Shown: positions 22,502-31,272 of the stretch, piece after piece | Layout: each line of letters begins with the position of its first letter | How positions within the stretch are numbered: the first letter of the stretch is position 1 | Assembly: GCA_031256955.1 (NCBI GenBank) | Contig: JAIRPP010000015.1 | Location: 1-63,146, forward strand | Reading direction: 5' to 3' | Origin: Candidatus Methanoplasma sp. | GTDB taxonomy: Archaea; Thermoplasmatota; Thermoplasmata; Methanomassiliicoccales; Methanomethylophilaceae | DNA: 63,146 nucleotides | Notes under the pieces: generated by a model | The model's database searches: none | The model's input: the letters and a program-made list of their open reading frames with translations, nothing else | Told to the model about the DNA's origin: nothing | Made by a program: the position numbers and the translations under genes

Positions 22502-23413
22502 TCAGTACGGGGCCGCGCCGGGGTGCGGCCTCGCCCCGCCCGCCCCCTCCATCCTGTCGGCGAGGGCGTTCAGCCGGGCGATCCTGTCGTCCATCGGCGG
22601 GTGCGTGCGGAACATGCCCGTTATGAAGCTCTTCTTCTTCCTGACCGGGTCCGAGATCCACATGTCCGCGTAGCTGCTGTTGTCGTAGTCGTTGCGGGGC
22701 GACAGCACCCCGCTCTCGATCCTCCTGAGGGCGCGGGCCAGGGCGCGGGGGTTCCCGGTTATCATCGCGCCGGTCTCGTCCGCCAGGTACTCGCGGTTCC
22801 TGGATATGCCGAGCTGGATGAGCATCGCGGCTATCGGGACGGTTATGCTGACGGCGACCGCTATCGCGATCGAGGCGGCGTCCCTGTTCCTGTTGAACAG
22901 GGTGGCGTAGAGGATGTGGTGGGACAGGAATGTCAGTATGGCCGCCATGGTGGACGCGACCGACATCACCAGGATGTCCCTGTTCCTGACGTGGGCGATC
23001 TCGTGGGCGATCACGCCCTCGAGCTCGTCGTCGCGGAGGTCCAGGAGGGCCCTGGTGGCGACGACGGCGGCGTTCCTGGGGTTCCTGCCCGTGGCGAACG
23101 CGTTCGGTATGTTGGTCTCGATGACGCCCACTTCCGGCATGGGCACCCCCGCCTTGTCGGCGACGCCCCGGACTATGCCGTAGAGCCTGGGCTCCTCGGA
23201 CTCGCTGACGATCCTCGCCCCGTTGGCCCGGAGGGCGTGCTTCTTGGAGAAGAAGAACGCGTACAGATTCATGGCCATGGCCAGCGCCAGGAGGACCGCG
23301 AGGCCTATCCAGACGCTGCCGACCAGGACTCCCACCAGGATGCCTATCGCGGCCATAACCATGCTCATCAGCGCGAATATGGCCGCCGTCCGTATCTGCC
23401 ACGTCAACCGCAT
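22502..23413 (-). CDS. htpX: HtpX-type M48 membrane zinc protease
   Basis: A 303-residue membrane metalloprotease for quality control of membrane proteins. Two N-terminal membrane helices (about 8-55) precede the soluble catalytic part with HEIAH (zinc ligands and Glu). Another hydrophobic pair follows, then SRNREYLADETGA, supplying the third ligand. The C-terminal tail has FRTHPPMDDRI. The ATG at 23413 is about 35 nt downstream of ATAAATATAAACG (near 23444-23457), so little or no leader is expected. It converges directly on the HPS-RraA gene with no gap. Confidence 0.92.
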   Translation of the reverse strand: MRLTWQIRTAAIFALMSMVMAAIGILVGVLVGSVWIGLAVLLALAMAMNLYAFFFSKKHALRANGARIVSESEEPRLYGIVRGVADKAGVPMPEVGVIETNIPNAFATGRNPRNAAVVATRALLDLRDDELEGVIAHEIAHVRNRDILVMSVASTMAAILTFLSHHILYATLFNRNRDAASIAIAVAVSITVPIAAMLIQLGISRNREYLADETGAMITGNPRALARALRRIESGVLSPRNDYDNSSYADMWISDPVRKKKSFITGMFRTHPPMDDRIARLNALADRMEGAGGARPHPGAAPY

Positions 23414-23612
23414 TTGATCACAGGCGGGGGTATGGGGTCTTACGTTTATATTTATCCCAAACCACCCAGAATCCGTCGCCGGATGCGCCCCCCGGCCGTC
23501 GCAAGACGCGCGTTGGGCACACGCAACCAAAACATCATGCGGCTTCGGCGAGAGCCGATAAAAAAGGGTTTCTAGAAATTTATTTATACGAATGGTTTTA
23601 TGAAAAAGTTTT
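23414..23612. promoter_or_regulatory. Divergent promoters of htpX and the 23613 locus
   Basis: On the htpX side the minus-strand ATAAATATAAACG is at about 23444-23457. On the plus side AAATTTATTTATACG (23576-23590) lies 23 nt before the ATG at 23613, fitting a leaderless start. Between them is the small hairpin CGGCT-TCGGCGAG-AGCCG followed by ATAAAAAAG, of unknown role. Confidence 0.6.
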
Positions 23613-24710
23613 ATGAAACTGGAAAGCGCCGTCTTCGCAATAATCGCTACCGCGATCATGGTAGCGGCCGCATGCGGGGGGGCGATATGCGTGAACAAGG
23701 GGGGCGAAACGGAGGGGAGAATTCCCCATATAAGCCTCGGCGACGGGCCTGCGCTCGGCGAGGGGATGCCTGCCGATGCGGAAGTCGCACGCATCGAAAG
23801 CGACGGCTTCTCGATCTATGAGGTGACTTCTTACCGAGAATGGTTTCTCGATGAGGGCTTTGAACACGCTTCCATGGAGAAAGGAGGAAAGAGCAGGGTC
23901 AGAATGGAAGCTCAATTGAAAGTCCCGAAGGATGTCATCGGCAAATCGCATGCGAGATTCGACTTCTATGACGAGGGAGGCAGAGCCGTAGAGTCCATGG
24001 AGATGGAAGTCGTGTCCACGATCACGCGGGACGCAGAGTTCGATGTCATCATGTTCTTCGAGGGAGAGAGGTACTCTGCGAAGGACCTCGCTTCGAGGGG
24101 CGGCATGGAGGAGTGCGTGATACAATTCGTTCTTCTCGGGAATGCGGCGCTGATGCTGCTTGGAATCGTCTCTTTGGCGATGGTCGTGGTCACCATCGAG
24201 ATGATGTCTTCCGATTCCAACGGGTGGGAGATCAAATACAAAATCAAAACGAGCGATGATTCTCAAACATTCCTTTTTGTGAGGATAAACACAGAAAATA
24301 AAACGGTCCAGATTAACGGACACCTCGATAAAATGGAACTTGCAGACGCGTATTGGCATTACAGCAAAAGAAACGTGGAGGGAAGTTTCCACATAGCTGC
24401 GATTATCGAGTATGAGATTTGGGTATCTCAGATGACTATCGATGAGCATCTGGCAAAGTGCATAATTAAAGCAGATAGGGATTCTGAACACGATGGGGCA
24501 GACATATATACGAAGAAAGAGACGGATGCAGAGCGGGTGTCCAGAGGATCCACGGGATTTAAAGTAAAACACCTCAAGCCTGTCGATCCAAAATGCGTGG
24601 AAGTCCAGAAGAGGGGGATATATTTTGATCACTACCATAACGCGGCGTCTGCGAGATTAATAAAACGCAACGTGCACGTGTTCTTCGGAGAGCCGAAGGT
24701 GGTCGGGTAA
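23613..24710 (+). CDS. Membrane protein of unknown function, first gene of a three-gene locus
   Basis: A 365-residue protein I cannot assign to a family. It has an N-terminal membrane segment or signal anchor (about 5-27), an extracellular or soluble part (about 30-165), a second membrane helix (about 170-198) and a C-terminal domain (200-365). From about 24230 the DNA is clearly richer in A and T than both the first half and the neighbouring genes, so the C-terminal domain may have a different origin. Its stop overlaps the next ATG (TAATG), which indicates one operon. Confidence 0.65.
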   Translation: MKLESAVFAIIATAIMVAAACGGAICVNKGGETEGRIPHISLGDGPALGEGMPADAEVARIESDGFSIYEVTSYREWFLDEGFEHASMEKGGKSRVRMEAQLKVPKDVIGKSHARFDFYDEGGRAVESMEMEVVSTITRDAEFDVIMFFEGERYSAKDLASRGGMEECVIQFVLLGNAALMLLGIVSLAMVVVTIEMMSSDSNGWEIKYKIKTSDDSQTFLFVRINTENKTVQINGHLDKMELADAYWHYSKRNVEGSFHIAAIIEYEIWVSQMTIDEHLAKCIIKADRDSEHDGADIYTKKETDAERVSRGSTGFKVKHLKPVDPKCVEVQKRGIYFDHYHNAASARLIKRNVHVFFGEPKVVG

Positions 24711-26083
24711 TGTCGAACTACACTGCCATATTCACAGACGTGCCTTTGGAGGCGCTGAGGCTGGAGCGCCTTTCGGATTGCGAAACCATCGAATTCGCCT
24801 GGAAATCGGGAAGGAACCTTGTATGCAAGGGGTTCTGGGAGGACAACAGGAGCGCGGTGCAAAGGATATGCCCGGGCATGAGCCTGTATATTTCGAGAAA
24901 CCATCTAAACACGGACATGGTGGATCTGGCCAGGGAGTACCTGGACCACGGCGAGAAGATCGCGATCGTAATGTTGCAGGACTATGACTGCCCTCCGAAA
25001 GAGGAGATGCCCGCATGGGTCATCGATCTGAAGGACACTCCATACGGGACCATGCCTCCGCTCAGAGGGAAGAGGCTCAGGCCGAACGTCTTCAACGTCT
25101 ACGAGTTCGTCAAGGGAAAGAGGGACGGCAGGCGCGACGATATGTTCGAGTTCACGGCGATATTCACGGAGATCCCGCTCGGCGCGCTAGGGCTAAAGTG
25201 CCTCAGGGACCCGGGCGACGGTTCCGACGACCGCTGGATCACAGGGAGCACGGAGATCGAGAAGAGGTTCGACTTCGGCGACGCGGACGCGGTCCGCGGA
25301 ATCTATCCCGGCCTGAGCATGTGCTTCTCCAGGAGCCCGCTGAACGCGGACATGGTGGATCTGGCCAGGGAGTACCTGGACAACGGGCTGCAGATCGTGT
25401 TCGTCGCCCTGAGGACGTACTGCTATCCCAGGCACCGCGATCTGAAGAAGCGCGTGGCGGACATAACGGGCGTCGCGCCGGGGACTATGCCCGGGATCGG
25501 GGGGAGGGCGCTGGCGCCGAGGACGCTCGAGGCGTACAGGTTCGTGAAACCGAGGCCCGCAAAGAGGCCTGCCGGCGTGGATTGGGAGATGCCCCCCGAG
25601 TTCCATGGGAAGAATCCAGGGAACCAATTCACGGCGGTTTTCACCGATCTGCCGCTATGCGCGCTGGAGATGAAATGCCTGAAAGAACACAAGCGGGGCG
25701 ATTCGTGGACGGTGGGGGAGACGATCGTCAGCGAGGGGATCTGGGGCGATCACAGGGACGCCGTGCGGCGCATGTACCCGGATATGAGCCTGTATTGCTC
25801 TCCCGGCCCCATTACCCCCGGCCTGATCGATCTGGCGGAGGAATACCTGGACCATGGCAGGCAGATCGTGTTCGTCACCCTGAGGAGGTTCGAGTGCCCG
25901 CCGAGGGAGGACATGGACGCCTGGAGGGTGTTCGCTGATATGGTCTATGCGGGCACTGCGAAAGCAAACTGGTCCGATGATGTGTCTCTGACCGAGCCCT
26001 TCGTCAGATACAGGTACGCGAAGACGAAATACCAGGAGCGGATAGAGCCGCCGGATGAGGAGGCGCCTCATGAGCAAGCGTGA
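24710..26083 (+). CDS. Protein with three tandem ~145-residue repeats, unknown family
   Basis: A 457-residue protein built of three copies of one domain starting near residues 4, 148 and 307. Each begins with YTAIFTDVPLEAL, FTAIFTEIPLGAL or FTAVFTDLPLCAL, continues with an (I/M)-x-P-x-MSL(Y/C)-type segment, then DLAREYLD(H/N)G and a beta-strand such as IVFVALR. No signal peptide or membrane helix is visible, so it is probably cytoplasmic. Repeats 1 and 2 share 35 identical bases (24912-24946 and 25347-25381), which points to recent duplication or gene conversion. It overlaps the genes on both sides. Confidence 0.7.
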   Translation: MSNYTAIFTDVPLEALRLERLSDCETIEFAWKSGRNLVCKGFWEDNRSAVQRICPGMSLYISRNHLNTDMVDLAREYLDHGEKIAIVMLQDYDCPPKEEMPAWVIDLKDTPYGTMPPLRGKRLRPNVFNVYEFVKGKRDGRRDDMFEFTAIFTEIPLGALGLKCLRDPGDGSDDRWITGSTEIEKRFDFGDADAVRGIYPGLSMCFSRSPLNADMVDLAREYLDNGLQIVFVALRTYCYPRHRDLKKRVADITGVAPGTMPGIGGRALAPRTLEAYRFVKPRPAKRPAGVDWEMPPEFHGKNPGNQFTAVFTDLPLCALEMKCLKEHKRGDSWTVGETIVSEGIWGDHRDAVRRMYPDMSLYCSPGPITPGLIDLAEEYLDHGRQIVFVTLRRFECPPREDMDAWRVFADMVYAGTAKANWSDDVSLTEPFVRYRYAKTKYQERIEPPDEEAPHEQA

Positions 26084-26774
26084 AGCCTTCCTGGCGATTC
26101 TGTGCGTTGCGGCCGTCTCCGCGCTCTGCGCGGACGTCTCCGCCCATCATCTCGCGGATAGCGGAGGCGCATCGGCTGGCGATTCGATCCGCTCGGTGGC
26201 CGAGGTGGGTGCGGGCGGCCCGTCGGATCCGGCCGCCGGATCCGGGTTCGTGGTGCTGGACGGCGACGGGAGAAAGGCGATCGCGACCAACGCGCACGTC
26301 GTCATCGATGCGCTGGGTGCGCCCAGGCGAGACATCCGCGTCTCGCTCTTCGGATGCGATCGGTGCATTCCCGCCGAGGTCTCCGCCTTCGACAGGGACC
26401 TGGACATAGCGATCCTGGCGCCGTCCGAGCCCGTCGACGCCGACCCTCTGAAGCTGGGCGATTCCCGCATGCTCTCTTACGGGGAGCCCGTCCGAGCCAT
26501 CGGCAACTCTGCGGGGCTGGGCCTGTCCGTCGCATCTGGAGCGGTGTCGGTCCCGCTGGCCCTGGTGAAGCACAAGGGGGTTGAAAGAGAGATGATCCAG
26601 ACGGACGTTTCGCTCAACCACGGAGGTAGCGGGGGCCCGTTGCTCAACCAGAAGGGGGAGGCGATCGGAATGATGACGCTGAGGTACGTCGGCTCCGACC
26701 AGTCAGTCTTCGGAGTGAGCTATGCCATCCCCTCCGACGCGATCAGATCCTTCATAGAGGCCCGCGCGGGATGA
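26070..26774 (+). CDS. Exported trypsin-like (HtrA/DegP family) serine protease
   Basis: A 234-residue chymotrypsin-fold protease. A signal sequence (about 4-25) is followed by the catalytic triad: His in TNAHVV, Asp in DRDLDIAIL and Ser in NHGGSGGPLLN. There is no PDZ domain, so it is a minimal HtrA. The ATG at 26070 was chosen because GGAGG lies 6-7 bases before it; an in-frame ATG at 26055 has no such site. It overlaps the repeat protein by 14 bases, so the two are probably co-translated. It should act outside the cytoplasmic membrane. Confidence 0.85.
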   Translation: MSKREAFLAILCVAAVSALCADVSAHHLADSGGASAGDSIRSVAEVGAGGPSDPAAGSGFVVLDGDGRKAIATNAHVVIDALGAPRRDIRVSLFGCDRCIPAEVSAFDRDLDIAILAPSEPVDADPLKLGDSRMLSYGEPVRAIGNSAGLGLSVASGAVSVPLALVKHKGVEREMIQTDVSLNHGGSGGPLLNQKGEAIGMMTLRYVGSDQSVFGVSYAIPSDAIRSFIEARAG

Positions 26775-26827
26775 ATCCCGGAGGCGTAGAGGGGCGCGAG
26801 GCGCTCGCGGAGCCGCGGCCGCCCCGA

Positions 26828-27580
26828 TCAGATCTCCAGCTCGAACGACTCGCCCGCGTAGAAGTCGCTGACCCCCTTCAGGCCGAGGCTCGACCTGAGG
26901 CGGGTTATGCCGGCGGCCCCCGTGCAGCCGTTGAGGTAGAGCCTGTCGCACCCGTACGACGAGAACACCTCGGACAGCGGCCTCGGCTCCGACCCGCCCC
27001 CTCCGGCGCGGACCCCGCCGACGTACGTCTTGGGGTGCCTGCCGAACCTCTCCCTGACCGTGTCCATCGCAGCGTCCACCCCGAAGCGGGAGCGGGCGCT
27101 GACGACCGCCGGGCCGTCCGCCGCATCCAGGGCGATGAAGCACTCCTGCCCGCAGTCGTAGCTCATCGGGGGGGACGCGTGCACCCCCCCGCCGACGTCC
27201 GTCCAATCCGACACGTGCTCTATCTCCGCCATATCCGACAGGTCGGGGGGGACGTAGAGCCCCTTGTGCCCCAGCAGGGTCTTCGTCCCTATGGCCGACT
27301 TCGGCGCGAATATCTTCAGCGGGGACGTCCTGGACCTGAGCAGGTCCGCCAGCCCCCCGACGTGGTCGCGGTGGCCGTGGGACGCGACGAGGCAGTCGAT
27401 CGAGTCGGGCGGCACGCCCAGGTGCCCCATGTTGTGAGTCAGGTACTTCCCGCGCCTGCCCGCGTCGAAGAGGATCCTCTTCCCGCCGGCCTCCACCAGC
27501 ACGGAGAATCCCTTCGCCCCGATCAGCGGCGTCCTAGGAACCGCCCCCTCGTCGTACACGCACAGAATCTTGGCCTTCAA
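26828..27580 (-). CDS. Metallo-beta-lactamase fold hydrolase (dihydropterin ribofuranosyl-aminobenzene phosphate synthase-like)
   Basis: A 250-residue metallo-beta-lactamase-fold enzyme. The metal motif is SHGHRDHVGGL; later ligands are probably in PPMSYDCGQE and the C-terminal NGCTG segment. The N-terminal ILFDAG and YLTHNMGHLGV match the group annotated as a beta-ribofuranosylaminobenzene 5'-phosphate-pterin enzyme, though true activity in this group is little tested. No ATG fits; TTG at 27580 (minus-strand CAA at 27578-27580) gives a normal N-terminus. It lies 41 bases after the TatD gene in the same orientation. Confidence 0.75.
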   Translation of the reverse strand: MKAKILCVYDEGAVPRTPLIGAKGFSVLVEAGGKRILFDAGRRGKYLTHNMGHLGVPPDSIDCLVASHGHRDHVGGLADLLRSRTSPLKIFAPKSAIGTKTLLGHKGLYVPPDLSDMAEIEHVSDWTDVGGGVHASPPMSYDCGQECFIALDAADGPAVVSARSRFGVDAAMDTVRERFGRHPKTYVGGVRAGGGGSEPRPLSEVFSSYGCDRLYLNGCTGAAGITRLRSSLGLKGVSDFYAGESFELEI

Positions 27581-27621
27581 GCTATTCCCTATACCGTATT
27601 GCCGGCGAAGTTGAAAAGCTT

Positions 27622-28458
27622 TCAGCGGCGGTAGAGCCTGTCTGGGATGTCCCGGCATATGCGGAACGCGGATTCCTCCGACATCGCCCCCGACGCGACC
27701 ATGGACCGCACCTTTTTCGGCACCGTCGTGACGGACATTATCGCGCCCGGCTTCTCCGGATCGTCGAGGTAGTCCGTCTCCATCATGAACCTGTCGATCC
27801 CCTTTCCCAGCGCCTCCGCGACGAGCCTCTTCGAGGCGGGGATCGACGGAACCACCCCGAACGTCTCCTCCGCCGTCACGAACGGCGGCGACGAGTGCTT
27901 CACCACCAGCCCGGGGTCCAGCCCGACGCTCCTGGCGACCTCCGACAGGTAGCGGTTCGTCTCCGCGGACCCCGACTCGCAATGTATGATCACGGGGCGG
28001 TCCAGCTCCTTCGCGTGCTCCATCCCCCTCCTGAGGATGCGGTCCGACGCCTCCATTATCTCGGCGGGGGCGTCGAAGTGCGGCCTGCCTATCTCGCCTA
28101 TGGCGCATGCCCTCCCCTCGGCGACCAGGGCGGCCGCCGCGTCCATCCCCTCCATCATGGCCTCCTCCGCCCTCTCGGCGCCCAGGCGCGCCGCCATGGG
28201 GATGAGGAGGACGGGGTACGGGCCCACCGCGACCCTGATCTCCAGCCCGGTCCGCTGGAACGCCTTCTCCGCCAGGGACAGGGTGATCTCGTAGGACCGC
28301 ATGAAATCGCTCCCGCGGGACACCTGGACCTCTTTGTAGGGGAGCGTGACCAGAGTCAGCCCGGTCCCCCCGGCCGCCTTGAACTCCATGACCGCCTCGG
28401 AGTTCCTCCCGGACGGGGTCAGGTGGACGTGGTTGTCGTACGCGGGGACGGATCCCAT
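27622..28458 (-). CDS. TatD-family metal-dependent hydrolase
   Basis: A 278-residue amidohydrolase-fold protein. Metal ligands follow the TatD order: DNHVHL at the N-terminus, Glu in IGEIGRPHF, His in VIIHCESG, a later His in VVKHSSPP and Asp in METDYLDDP. TatD proteins are deoxyribonucleases or other phosphoesterases. The ATG at 28458 lies about 25 nt downstream of the minus-strand TATA-like stretch near 28473-28490; longer starts would run through that promoter. Confidence 0.85.
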   Translation of the reverse strand: MGSVPAYDNHVHLTPSGRNSEAVMEFKAAGGTGLTLVTLPYKEVQVSRGSDFMRSYEITLSLAEKAFQRTGLEIRVAVGPYPVLLIPMAARLGAERAEEAMMEGMDAAAALVAEGRACAIGEIGRPHFDAPAEIMEASDRILRRGMEHAKELDRPVIIHCESGSAETNRYLSEVARSVGLDPGLVVKHSSPPFVTAEETFGVVPSIPASKRLVAEALGKGIDRFMMETDYLDDPEKPGAIMSVTTVPKKVRSMVASGAMSEESAFRICRDIPDRLYRR

Positions 28459-28508
28459 GCGTGGCGGAGGACAAACAATATAATTATACATTCCCTGGAG
28501 AGGGAGAG
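28459..28508. promoter_or_regulatory. Shared tatD / priS promoter
   Basis: The AT-rich core ACAATATAATTATACATTC (about 28472-28490) is symmetric enough to serve both divergent genes. It sits about 25 nt from the TatD ATG and 20-30 nt from the priS ATG. A ribosome-binding site (GGAGAGGGAG) is present only on the priS side. Confidence 0.6.
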
Positions 28509-29732
28509 ATGGACCGCAACTCCCGCTTTCTCCTGAAATCGTTCAGGAAATACTACAAGGAGAACCCCCCCGAGCTCCCGGACAGGTTCACCAAGAGGGA
28601 GTTCGGGTTCATGTTCTTCGACAGCGGGATGGTCCAGAGGCACATAGGCTTCCCGAACATGGACGAGCTCAGGCGGTTCATGATAGGCAGGGTGCCCAGC
28701 CACAGCTACTATTCCACCGCGTACTACAGGAAGCCCGCCGCGCCCACCATGGAGGAGAAGGAGTGGCTGGGGGCGGAGCTCATATTCGACCTCGACGCGG
28801 ACCACCTGGCGGGGGCGGAGAGCATGACGTACTCGGAGATGCTCCTGCAGATCAGGGGCGAGATGATCCGCCTGGTGGATTCGTTCCTGACCTCCGACCT
28901 GGGGTTCTCGGAGAAGGAGATACACCTGACCTTCTCCGGGGGGCGCGGGTACCACGCGCACATACCCGCGCCGAGCGTGCTGGGCCTCGGGACGCAGGAG
29001 CGGAGGGAGCTGGTCGACTACATAACCTGCAACGGGCTGGACATGGACCGCGTGTTCCCTTTCCAGGAGACCGCCCTGTCCCAGATGAGGGTGGGGGGCG
29101 CCAGCCGCACCAGCGTCGGCAGGGACCGCCTGATCCCGGAGGCGGGGTCGGGGGGATGGAGCGGGAAGATGAGGGAGGGGCTGATGGGCGTGGTCAACGA
29201 CGTCTGCGACCTGGACTTCGACGTCGTCAGGAGGATCTACCCGTCCCTGAAGGGATCCAGGAAGAGCTCGATGGAGAGCCTCCAGAAGGACCTGAGGGGC
29301 GGCAGGAAGGCGCTCTTCGAGAGGAACAACATGGCGGCCCTCGACCGCGGCCACCAGGAAACGCTGGTCCGGATCATGCGCGAGGACGTCGCCCCGCGCA
29401 TGACCAGCGAGATCGACAAGCCGGTCACGCCCGACATAAAGAGGATAATCAGGCTGCCGGGGTCCGTCCACGGGAAGACGGGGCTCAGGGTCACCACCAT
29501 CACCAGGGACCAGCTGTCCGGGTTCGACCCGCTGGAGGACGCGGTCCCGGATTCGTACTCCGACGCCCCCACGAAGGTCACCATGAAGAGGGACTACGAG
29601 TTCAGGATGAAGGGGGAGGACTTCCGCCTGAGCGGGGAGACGGAGGTCCCGGAGTACGCCGCGGTGTTCCTGGTCGGGAGGAAGGCCGCGGACTACGGCC
29701 ACCTGTCAGAGTCCAAAGAGGCCCTTTTCTGA
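28509..29732 (+). CDS. priS: DNA primase small (catalytic) subunit
   Basis: A 407-residue archaeo-eukaryotic primase subunit that makes RNA primers. The catalytic aspartates are in FDLDAD (Asp94 and Asp96 from this start), and SGGRGYHAHI is the nucleotide-binding motif. The ATG at 28509 is preceded by GGAGAGGGAG; in-frame GTG 28461 lies in the promoter and is less likely. Its 3' end overlaps the convergent radical SAM gene by 27 bases. The large subunit PriL is not in this window. Confidence 0.94.
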   Translation: MDRNSRFLLKSFRKYYKENPPELPDRFTKREFGFMFFDSGMVQRHIGFPNMDELRRFMIGRVPSHSYYSTAYYRKPAAPTMEEKEWLGAELIFDLDADHLAGAESMTYSEMLLQIRGEMIRLVDSFLTSDLGFSEKEIHLTFSGGRGYHAHIPAPSVLGLGTQERRELVDYITCNGLDMDRVFPFQETALSQMRVGGASRTSVGRDRLIPEAGSGGWSGKMREGLMGVVNDVCDLDFDVVRRIYPSLKGSRKSSMESLQKDLRGGRKALFERNNMAALDRGHQETLVRIMREDVAPRMTSEIDKPVTPDIKRIIRLPGSVHGKTGLRVTTITRDQLSGFDPLEDAVPDSYSDAPTKVTMKRDYEFRMKGEDFRLSGETEVPEYAAVFLVGRKAADYGHLSESKEALF

Positions 29733-30572
29733 CAGGGGCATGCAGCAGCACCTGGGGTCTTCCTCCACGGCGAACCCGCTGCCCCTAGCCCATTCCGCCG
29801 TGCGCGGGGACATGTTCGCGATCAGCCTGGCCCCGCGCTCTATGCATTCGCGCTCCATGGAGCGGGACGACCTGTCCCTCATGCACCCCAGCGCCGCCTC
29901 TATGCCCATGGACCCCAGCAGCTCGACGGCGGAGGGGACGCTCGGGCCCGAGAAGCGGGCGCGCCCGGACGGCACCAGCCCCAGCAGGACCGCGCGCCTG
30001 AAGCCCATGGATCTGAGCAGGGAGGCGGACTCCAGCAGGTCCCTCTCGCCCAGGCCCGCCGTGACGTGCGGGACCGGGACCCCGCCGGCGGACAGTATGG
30101 AGCGGATCAGCGCCCCGTAGTCGCCGGGCCGCCTGTCCGACCCCAGGACCCCCCTTATGACCTCTGGGTCCTGATGGACGTCGACGGAGAAGACGCGGGC
30201 GCCGGCCGCGACCATCCCCGCGATCCCGCTCTCGGGCGCGAACCCCGCGTGGACGTTCGCGTCCAAGCCCATGCCGGAGGCGGCGGCGCACGCCTCGGGC
30301 GAGACGGGTACGCGCCAGCCGTCGTCGCACCCTCCGCTCAGGAGGACCCCCGCCCTCCCGGAGGCCTTCGCGGCCGCCGCGGATCCGTGGAGCAGGGCGG
30401 GCGACGAGGCGTCGGCCATCCCCTTCAGGAACCTGCCCCCGCAGTGGGCGCAATCCTTCGCGCACAGCGCCCCGGTGACGGACAGGGCGGGGTACGGGAC
30501 GCAGGAGACCACCGCCCCCGCGGAGCCGGGGCGGGGAGAAGCCGCCCTTTCTGAATGTGCTCCCGGCGCCAT
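29706..30572 (-). CDS. Radical SAM protein, biotin/lipoyl synthase-like (COG1856 type)
   Basis: A 288-residue radical SAM enzyme. The iron-sulfur motif is Cys37-x3-Cys41-x2-Cys44 in SVTGALCAKDCAHCGG, within a TIM-barrel-like protein with VLLSGGCD and NVHAGF. The SVTG...C...C.HC pattern and the length match archaeal homologues of biotin synthase, some of which (LipS2) act in archaeal lipoyl synthesis. The partner LipS1 is not seen here, so the substrate is open. A TATA-like TTAAATAAAGC is about 20 nt before the ATG and is shared with the divergent rplX operon. Confidence 0.72.
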   Translation of the reverse strand: MAPGAHSERAASPRPGSAGAVVSCVPYPALSVTGALCAKDCAHCGGRFLKGMADASSPALLHGSAAAAKASGRAGVLLSGGCDDGWRVPVSPEACAAASGMGLDANVHAGFAPESGIAGMVAAGARVFSVDVHQDPEVIRGVLGSDRRPGDYGALIRSILSAGGVPVPHVTAGLGERDLLESASLLRSMGFRRAVLLGLVPSGRARFSGPSVPSAVELLGSMGIEAALGCMRDRSSRSMERECIERGARLIANMSPRTAEWARGSGFAVEEDPRCCCMPLSEKGLFGL

Positions 30573-30617
30573 GCGCTTCGGGAAAGCTTTATTTAATAAA
30601 TTATGATTGTGCGCTTT

Positions 30618-30842
30618 ATGAAAGCATTCCGCGTGAACGGTTCATACGCAGACCCTCGGAAGAGGCAGGTCTTCTCCATCGAGCTGTCTGCAGAGGACGA
30701 GGCGTCCGTTAGGGAGAGGGCCCTGTCCACCCTCGGGAGCAAGCACAGGCTCAAGAGATGGGAGATCGACATCGCCGAAGTGACCGAGCTGACTGCGGAC
30801 CAGGTCACCAACCCGACCGTGAAATACGAGATCGGTGCGTGA
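30618..30842 (+). CDS. rplX: Ribosomal protein LX (eL20/L18ae family)
   Basis: A 74-residue large-subunit protein. The start MKAFRVNGSY and the later GSKHRLKRWEIDIAEV are characteristic of archaeal LX. The ATG at 30618 was chosen over an upstream in-frame ATG (30603) because it matches the family N-terminus and lies about 25 nt after TTTATTTAATAAATT, so the mRNA is probably leaderless. It is the first gene of the conserved archaeal trio rplX-pfdA-ftsY. Confidence 0.92.
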   Translation: MKAFRVNGSYADPRKRQVFSIELSAEDEASVRERALSTLGSKHRLKRWEIDIAEVTELTADQVTNPTVKYEIGA

Positions 30843-30843
30843 C

Positions 30844-31266
30844 ATGGACGACGCTGAGCTCCGTCAGGCGCTCGCGGCGCTGGACGCATACAACGTCCGG
30901 CTCGAGTCCATGACGCGCCAGGTTAGGATGCTCCAGCTGTCCCTGGAGGAGACTTCGAAGGCGGCCGAGGCCATGAGGGCCCTGGCGGGCGCGAAGGAGG
31001 GCGACGAGGTGCTCGTGCCCCTGGGCGCGTCCTCGTTCGCGTCCATGTCCGTGCCCGGCGAGAAGAAGGTCATAGTCGGGGTCGGCAGCGGGGTATCCGT
31101 CGAGAAGAGCTTCGACGACGCCCTGGCGTACATGGAGGCCGGGAGCAGGGAGATCTCCGAGGCGCTGAAGAAAGCCGTGGCCACGCTCTCCGAGGCGGAG
31201 GAAGCCGCGTCCAGGCTCACGGCGGCCGTGGAGCAGGAATACAGCGACAGGCAGCGGCCACAGTGA
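30844..31266 (+). CDS. pfdA: Prefoldin alpha subunit
   Basis: A 140-residue chaperone subunit. Long N- and C-terminal coiled coils flank the beta-hairpin region with EVLVPLGASSFA and KVIVGVGSGVSVEKSF, typical of PfdA. With PfdB it forms the hexamer that passes unfolded proteins to the thermosome. It starts one base after the rplX stop and is followed closely by ftsY. Confidence 0.93.
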   Translation: MDDAELRQALAALDAYNVRLESMTRQVRMLQLSLEETSKAAEAMRALAGAKEGDEVLVPLGASSFASMSVPGEKKVIVGVGSGVSVEKSFDDALAYMEAGSREISEALKKAVATLSEAEEAASRLTAAVEQEYSDRQRPQ

Positions 31267-31272
31267 GCTGCG

